Assembly: GCA_948567375.1 (NCBI GenBank)
Contig: OX419757.1
Span: 4,278,001-4,342,000 of the forward strand
Length of the DNA stretch: 64,000 nucleotides
Direction of reading: 5' to 3'
Origin: Lunularia cruciata
Lineage: Eukaryota; Streptophyta; Marchantiopsida; Lunulariales; Lunulariaceae
Position 1 is the first letter of the stretch. The number at the start of each line of letters is the position of its first letter. The translations under genes were made by a program, and so were the position numbers. The notes below the pieces were generated by a model. It did no database searches, had not been told where the DNA came from, and worked only from the letters and a program-made list of their open reading frames with translations. Below, piece after piece: positions 57,023 to 64,000 of this stretch.

Positions 57023-60000
57023 ATGATGAATTATTGTGCTGCAGGAGGGAACGGTAAGTTGATGAGGCCAGGAGGGAAGGGAGCAGCAGCAGCGTCGGCG
57101 CAGCAGCAACTAGCACATGGAGAGAGTGGAGAGGAGAGCGGAGGAAGTGGAATGGGGATGCTCAAACGGAAGAGAACTAGCCCGCCAGAATCTCCTGCTC
57201 CAAGTAAGAAACCTACCCCGGAGGAATCAGGTCCACCATGGTCTTCTTCTATTCCAGGAGGAGAGGTTTCAGAAGTTTTGCCAGGGAAAAGTCAGACATT
57301 TCCTGGGGACTCGAGAGTGACGAGGCAGCAGCTGGGGCAGCCGCATGAGTCTGTTACGAATGTGCTGGCTGCTGAAGAAGCAGTGGTAGCAGGTGTGGAA
57401 AAAGACGGAGATGCCGACCCTAAAACCAGAGTGGCATCGTCTGTTGAGAATGTCTCGCACGGTCAGGGATCCTCTGGTCGAGCTCAGCGACTGGGTGAAA
57501 GCTCTGGTTCAGCAACTGTCGTTACTTCAACTAGCTCACCAGCAAAGCCTCACCTTATACCAACCCATGCTGGTAATTTTCTTTGAACATTTGAATAAAG
57601 CCTAGATGCTTTCTTGTATTCCCAGTGTATGCTTTTTCGTCTACAGTTGGAAGTGTTCACATTAAGTCTTGTTGAAGAAAAGGTTTCATGTGAATGCTAC
57701 CATTTGGTATTCTTCTACAGGTTGGTTTTACTGGAATCAAATACATCAACTGGAGCGACTAGGTCTGCCAGAATTCTTCAGCGGGAAGAATAAACTCAAA
57801 ACCCCCGAAATATACAAAGAGCATCGAAACTTCATTATCTCAAAGTACAGAGAGGACCCTTCAAGGCTGCTGAAGGTGGAAGATGTGCAAGGACTCCTCT
57901 CAGGGGATGTGACTGGTGTGGTCCGTGTTTTCGAGTTTCTAGATCACTGGGGGTTAATTAATTACCAAGTTGTGAGCGATTTTTCACGCTTTTTATCCCC
58001 TTCATCTGGCGGTGTTGAAGAAAGCTCCAATGGAGCTTTGCAGCTGGTCCCTGCCACAAAACCAGCCCTGGCCAATTTGTTCCAATTTGATGCTCCTCGT
58101 GCAGCTCCGACGAAGCTACTCTCCCCTCATCTTCCTCCCACTAATGTTCCTCTCGCCACTTTAGTAGAAAATGTTTTACAGGAATCTTTGGCAGGACCTG
58201 ATGTCGAGTACCATTGCAACTCTTGTCAAGCAGACTGCTCAAAGCGACGTTATCACTGTCAAAAGCAGGTAATATCTGCGTACTCGTTCGTTACTCTGCT
58301 CTTTCTATTTGTGGTTGCCGAGGGAAGAGGTGAGGAAAGAAGTGTCTCGAACTCTATTTGTTTGGATTGATTGTAATGTGAAGGTTGAATATGAATATGG
58401 TGACAGATTCGTCTTATATTTGTTATACACGATTGTCGAGCTGACTGAATTAAGTCAATAAGCTCACTCAGCTGACACCAAGGAATCTGGTGGTTATTGC
58501 TATGCGAATGACATCTTGTACTCATGGAAACTTTATAATACCAATCATAACCTGATGTGCTGCAGGCAGATTTTGATCTTTGCCCAGATTGTTATAATGA
58601 TGGAAAGTTTGGAGAGGGCATGACGAGCACAGATTTTCTTCGGATGGACGCGTTGACAGATAATGCGGATGCCAATGGTGGCGGTTGGTCGGATCAAGAA
58701 ACTCTTTTACTTCTAGAAGCATTGGAGCTTTACGGGGACAATTGGAGTGAGATTGCAGAGCACGTAGCCACGAAATCAAAAGCGCAGTGTATTCTTCACT
58801 TTATCCGATTGCCAATAGAAGATCCCTTTCTAGAAAATATGGAGCTTCTCACCGCAGGAATGCCGGCTCCTCAACCTCCTCCGGCAGATACTGAGATGAA
58901 AGATGCTGCCTCCTCAACTCCCAAGGATCCAGCGGCAGATGAACCTACCAAAAAGTTGAATTCCTCTACCGCTGAAGGGAAAGTTGATCCCTCTTCCAAG
59001 GTAGAGAAAGAATCAAAAGACGATCCGATACCAGGAGACAAATCTGAGAAGGAAAGTAAAGTTGCAGCTGACGATGAGTCCCCAGCCCCTATGGAAAAAG
59101 AAAAAGAGAAGGAGAAGGAGAAGGAGAAGGATGGGTCAGGACCCAAAGCTAGTCAAGGATATAAAACGGATGATGCTACCGTTGCTTCTGTTGTACTAGG
59201 AGCCGCCGAGGCCGCAGGTTTCGCCGGAGCTGAAGGATTAGTTGCATTTGCAGACGCTGGGAACCCTGTCATGGCGCAGGTAGCGACATCCCCCACATTT
59301 TCAGTTATTGTTTGTCTGAAGATGGATAGTTTTGGTGAGGCGTTTTGGTCTTTGTGCCTCATTTTCAATGTCTTATGAATCATGAATTTTTTATGTTCTC
59401 GTCTCCTTGGCTGCTTAGTGTGAGCTCAAGCTCCCAGTGCTTCACGTTTCGTTGCCTGACACTGTCCTAACACAGGGAAAGAATTCTGGAGTTCTTGCAA
59501 GACAAAGAGAGCTATGGGTTGCGGGACACTAATAGGTTCCAGATAAGGGTTTTGTTCACTGGTGATCAGGATTGTCCGATGGGATGCAATCTGAATAATC
59601 TTCTCTATTTTGCTAGGTGGCTTTTCTTGCCGCCATGGTGGGCCCTCGTGTCGCTGCAACAGCTGCACAAGCAGCCTTGAAGGCTTTAGCAGAAGAAGAT
59701 CCTGTAGGGTATCTATCGTCGAAGAATTCGTTTGGTCTTGACCCCCCTGACGTTAAGGGTGGTGTTTTGGATCCTGTTAAAACGGATGAAAGGTGGTTAT
59801 GCCTCACCCCTTTCTGCTTTCAAGATCATGCCATCCATACATCTTAGGTAGATGCTCTATGGATGCAATACATACCGCGTTCAGCTTGAACATCGGTGCT
59901 GTATTTTGGGGGTCAAAATTTGGTTTAACGTACATGGAGATTGGAAGTCAAGTAGTGGAGAAACGAAAGACCATAATATTCACAATGAAACTCACCTGTC

Positions 60001-61570
60001 CTTAAACACGAGAAAGAAGAGAACTTAGACGAAGACACTGGATGCTAATCATGGTCCACTGCTGAAATGAATGTGAGTTGTATCTTTTCTTGGTTGATTT
60101 TCAGACGTTATTCCTTTGAAGTTGGCAGGTCAACGGAACCACAAGTAGCCCAAAGTCAAGCTGGAGCTACTACAGCCGTCAGCAAGGAGTCCACTGACAG
60201 CAAAGCTTCTCTGTCAACAACGACGGAGGATAAGAACAAAGAGGAGGCTACTAAATTGATAGTCGCAAGTGCTGATGGAGTTGCAGGTAGTATTTCAGAG
60301 TCCTTGCTCTAATGAATAGCAAGTTTAGGCATTCGGTTTATATCTAGGTGGGATTCTAACACAAATTTTGCCACTTGACGTTTGCAGTTGACGGGGTCGT
60401 CGAGAAATCTCTTAAAGCAGACGAAGCTGTTACCAGCAGTATCCCTGTCAAAGAAGAGGATGCTCCATCGATAGTGAAGGTGAAAAATGCCGCTTCCACG
60501 TCTCTAGCTTCTGCTGCAGTTAAAGCAAAACTTCTTGCTGATCAAGAAGAGCGAGAGATACAGCGGCTTGTGGCGAGTGTCATTGAGAATCAGGTCAGAA
60601 ACCAGATTTCGAGTGCACTTGAAAGATGGACCAAAGTGTTGTTGGTGATGTCCGAAATGTGCGTCGAATCTGCTGTCCTCGTGTTTACGTAGTTAAATAG
60701 GAAGGGAGACGATGATCTATGAAGTCCTGGCCCAAGATGGGGTTGCTCATTTCCAAACCTAAAGTATGATGTAAATCTCAACATACTAAGCCTTGTTAAG
60801 CACATGCCAACTTTGTACACGAAATATTCCCGCCATCTTACATTTCCTGTTTCTGCGTTGATATAACCCTCTGTATTGACAGCCACTGATTGACAAGATC
60901 CATTACATGAACCTACTCTACTAGGAAGTTCTGTTTTCCAAAAGTCCTCATTGAATCGAACACTATTAACAACCACCCTTTGGGGAGATGTGACGTATAT
61001 CTTGTTCTACCTTTCCAAGTTTGATATCGTCGTAGTAAAGAGCGTCACTTGCGAACTCGAACCTTTTTTGCAGTTTAATTGCTAAACTAGAGTAGCTATT
61101 TTCTCAATCAGCAAGTTTAGTATGTTGTCAGAGTGTTGCACTTGGAGTAATTGTCCAAGTACTGAAATTTGTACTCGATTGTTCATTGTATTTAGTTGAA
61201 GAAGTTGGAAGTGAAGTTGAAACAATTTTCCGAACTGGAGACTATGCTTGGGAAGGAATGCGAGCAAGTTGAGAAGGCTCGGGCTAAAGTGATTGCTGAA
61301 CGAGCTCGCATCATGCAGTCTCGCGGGCTCAGTTCCACTGCTCCTCCAAGTCAGGTGCAAGCAGCAGGCACTCCATCAGCAGCGTATACGAAAGTACCAT
61401 CTCAGATGCAGCCAACAAGCTCTACGTCAGCAGCATTTACGAAGGTATCATCAAATACACCCAATTCGGTTAATCAACCTAGACCTGCTGTGTTCACATT
61501 CGGACCAACAGGAAATTCGGCTCCCATAATACCTCCCAAGGCCGTTGTAGGGTCAGTACCTGGCACTTAA
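57023..61570 (+). CDS. SWI3D: SWI3D-like subunit of SWI/SNF chromatin-remodelling complex
   Basis: Seven exons with GT-AG borders and consistent phase: 57023-57572, 57721-58268, 58566-59279, 59617-59792, 60105-60286, 60388-60593, 61196-61570, giving 916 residues. Domains: SWIRM about 175-270 ([35 protein letters not shown]); ZZ-type zinc finger 347-380 ([35 protein letters not shown]) split by intron 2; SANT about 405-455 ([40 protein letters not shown]). A Lys/Glu-rich linker with an EK run follows, then the [17 protein letters not shown] block and a C-terminal coiled coil from 793 ([19 protein letters not shown]). The ZZ finger separates SWI3D from SWI3A/B/C. Family members dimerise and scaffold the BRM/SYD ATPase in the nucleus. 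The start was chosen as the first ATG; 57026 is equally possible. The C-terminus looks shortened (see 61571-61714). Confidence 0.93.
59092..59132 (+). repeat. Low-complexity (GAGAAG)n tract coding for an EK run in SWI3D
   Basis: The tract encodes alternating Glu and Lys within the acidic linker between SANT and the GNPVMAQ block. Such microsatellite-coded tracts vary in length between relatives. Confidence 0.75.
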
Positions 61571-61714
61571 CAGCCATCCTCTACTCAGCAGCTTTCTCTT
61601 ACCCAGCAGCCAGTTTCAAGTTCTCAAGGACTTCCTAGATTTTTGCTTGGGACCCATATGGCCCGAATGATGGCTTTAGGGGCTGACTTAGTACGAAATT
61701 TTAGATTTTTGTAA
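61571..61714 (+). other. In-frame coding-like extension after the SWI3D stop
   Basis: Directly after the TAA (61568-61570) the same frame stays open for 47 codons to TAA at 61712-61714. It starts QPSSTQQLSLTQQPVSSSQG and continues with LPRFLLGTHMARMMALGADL. The first half is Gln/Ser-rich like the preceding tail. The TAA stands in front of CAG and may be a former CAA. Confidence 0.55.
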
Positions 61715-64000
61715 GACCATGCTGCTGTCAGCAACTGGCTAGCGCATGCGTAGATCCAGCCTCCACTGCATATTCGGAGCAACACCTGGATGGCTGAAAC
61801 GACTTAGTGATACTGGTGTATATTTCAGGCCTACCAGTGACGAATTGGTCTCCTTTGTACAATATTAGGCACTGGTGCCTATTGATCAGTCATGTTAGGG
61901 AGAACTGTTGCGAAGTGAAAAGGACATTGGATGTGGCACCTGCAAAACTGCTGCTCCAGAAAATTGTCCAGAAGGCATTCTGATTGAAGCAAGGTACCCC
62001 TGCACCTATCTACCTTGTGTCTACACAGAGCACAATCAAATTTTGGAGATCTATTGACATACTTATCTCTATTCCCGTTAGATCGAATGAAGAGTGCTGT
62101 GTATTTGAGGTCGTGCTGCTACTGCTTGTTAATTTAGTACACTCGGTTGAAGCGATAAGATGTTATCACTTTAGGAGTGTATCAGAGGCCATGATGTTTG
62201 AGATGAGTCTTTATCCTCACATCGTGTTTCTGTGCTTGAGTCAAGGCATTTCAGTTGACGCATTGTTCGATATTCGCTGTAGGATATACGGGGAGCCCAA
62301 GTTTGTAGAGAATCAGCAGAAGTTTCCAGCTGTAGGTGAAGCCTGAGATTGTTAGAACACTGCTTCGTAGAGTCGGCATTGTGATGTACATCAACTTTTT
62401 AGAACTCAGTAGATAGAAGGGGAGTCTTGTAATGTCGAAAAGCCTCGCGTTATTTGTAGTCGTGAGCTTGAAAGAAATCCACAGATTCCCTTGGGGTAAT
62501 TTCAACAAGATTATAGTAACCTTGAGAACAGACCTCATCCTAAAGCAAGCCATTCACAGCATTTACGTGGTTGGTGATCTACTTGGCTCAAGTGTGCCGC
62601 AAGTTTGCGAAGGAGACTCATGAAACCTGCAGTCAAGAATGCCCACCACGGAAGTAAGTCTGGCGTGTACACGTTACAAACGACATTGTAAATTCGTCTT
62701 TTGGCTTAAGCCGATCGGCAAACGTGCGAGCACTGGCTTTTGACTAAGTTCCGCGTGATCGACAGAGTAATTGGTCACTTTTGTCTTTCTGGTTGGTTTG
62801 CATGTGTATGATGTGCTGAGCCGTTAACGTTGTTGTTCTGAAGATGAGGGAGTCTCGAGATCTTAGGTTCATTCTCTTCCTCAAATTCTATTTTCTGGTA
62901 TATCCAATCACGCCGGAGATAATCAAGCAGAATACCGAAGCATAGGGTCAACTTGTTTCACTCGGATCCGGGGGCTGAATGCTCTATCCCGGGGCTTTCC
63001 TTCCCTTCATCATAGCGCGGAAGCTTGATACCTGATTTACAGTGAGTTCTTCATCTGACGATGCCACATCTACCCGAGTGTAGTAAAGAACCTGCATACG
63101 TGGTCCTTACATTTTCAGAAAGGTAGGTTAAAACCACCGTCTTACGCCAGTTTACATTTCTCCATTTCCTTTACTGATTAAAGTCGTCTTAGCGATGCGC
63201 CTATTATACACAATGGAAGTAGTATTCTTCCAATAAGAGCGAGCGTTATTGTTTCTCTTGAATCTTCACTCAAACAAGTCAGGTGGAGTGTAGTTGCTGC
63301 TTTGCCAACTGAAATGCCCACAACGTAAGCTGACGCGTATTTGTCTTGGAATAACACAGCTCTCTGGAAGGTGAGCGTTAGTACAATTCGTGATGACGAA
63401 GAGAATATGGAGCAAATCTTAATAGTGACAAAGCAATATTTAGTTTGATGGATGCTTTGTGTAATGTTGTCAACGGTGTTACACCAGTCTGGTCGAAATC
63501 GAAGTATGACCAGATTAACTTACAGTTGCTCACGTTTGAAATGAATATGGAATAGCACGTAAGAGTTGCTCAGGTTTGAAATTAATATGGAATAGCAGGT
63601 AAGAGTTGCTCATGTTTGAAATGAATATGAAGTAGCGTGTAAGAGAAACTGGCTCTGAAAGTCAGATTTGCGTTCTCGAAGGTTTCCTTGAACCGATGCT
63701 CAAGAACAGAGATAAGTCCGCACATCCAAAAGCGATGACAGACATACTGTAGGTGTGATTTGGTTCCTAAACAGTCTTGTAAGTATATGCTTCTCTACCG
63801 CTGCCTGAAGAAATAGACCTTTGTGCCCGTGCTCGCCGATACGGATAATCTGAATCGCTTTACCTTTAACTACCTTCAAACGTCTCTGGCCCCATCCTAC
63901 TTACACACACCCTATGTCCGTCTCTTGATCGGAGTTCCTTACCTGAAGCTACATATTTTATGCTCCTTGGGCGAAGCTCACTTTCACCAAATGCATCGGG
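61715..64000. other. 3' flank of SWI3D and spacer; no further gene supported
   Basis: It contains the SWI3D 3' region (poly-A site not identified) and unassigned DNA. The open frames 61984-62346 (+) and 62251-62553 (-) overlap each other and lack known domains. Three 40-bp repeats lie at 63525-63644. Confidence 0.45.
63525..63644. repeat. Three 40-bp tandem repeats
   Basis: Units start at 63525, 63565 and 63605, each beginning GTTGCTCA and containing GTTTGAAAT and ATATGGAATAGC-like blocks, ending GTAAGA. A few substitutions separate the units. Confidence 0.88.

Noticed and set aside
56078-57109. Several long minus-strand frames opposite the SWI3D promoter and first exon
   Set aside because: They are Ser/Pro/Leu-rich translations of a purine-biased strand and show no domain. 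They are explained by base composition.
58871-59146. Minus-strand frame rich in Phe-Ser repeats
   Set aside because: It is the reverse of the GAGAAG tract coding for the Glu-Lys run in SWI3D.
61984-62553. Overlapping open frames after SWI3D as a separate gene
   Set aside because: The two strands overlap, there are no domains, and the region is plausibly the 3' flank of SWI3D.

Overview
The window is nuclear DNA from a land plant. Spliceosomal genes with GT-AG introns of about 100 to 600 bp sit next to several nested Ty3/gypsy chromoviruses. One gene is a clear plant-type SWI3D, and a non-LTR retroelement of a kind I associate with early-diverging green plants is also present. A non-seed plant (bryophyte, lycophyte or fern) fits best, but the lineage is a low-confidence inference.

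Left two thirds (1-~42,720): almost entirely retrotransposon DNA, inserted into itself in layers. Three LTR families can be defined. Family I has LTRs of about 400-480 bp (TGTAAC...TTTTACA), a Met-tRNA-type primer site, gag-PR-RT-RNaseH-IN and a C-terminal chromodomain. It is present as A (3911-9478, +), B (21075-23763, +, internally deleted), C (29617-35932, +) and D (37425-~42722, -, truncated). Family II has an LTR of about 1 kb. One long decayed element starts at 12941, and its 3' LTR at 20804 is split by further insertions. A younger inverted deletion derivative (15816-16967) lies inside its gag. Family III has an LTR of about 0.7 kb and is seen as three lone LTRs (14720-15411 inverted, 26807-27505, 32639-33332). 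A further element (23807-~28297) carries only minus-strand, coiled-coil-rich coding sequence that I do not recognise. Target-site duplications fix the order of many of these events. All coding regions here are broken by stops, many of the C-to-T type.

Right third (~42,720-64,000): genic. An eight-exon gene (45447-48230, +) encodes a multi-pass membrane protein of the plant family related to animal rolling stone. A decayed non-LTR retroelement (~52,111-55,944, +) follows, flanked by 33-bp near-identical direct repeats. Next is a seven-exon SWI3D gene (57023-61570, +) encoding a SWI/SNF chromatin-remodelling subunit with SWIRM, ZZ, SANT and C-terminal coiled coil. Its stop codon is followed by 47 further open codons in the same frame. 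The remaining spacers hold small tandem repeats and hairpins but no gene I can support.

The most interesting signal is in the Family I LTRs. Upstream of the TATA box they carry arrays of perfect alternating GAA/TTC units, the binding pattern of heat-shock factors. This suggests a heat-responsive chromovirus by analogy with ONSEN, a copia element of Arabidopsis.
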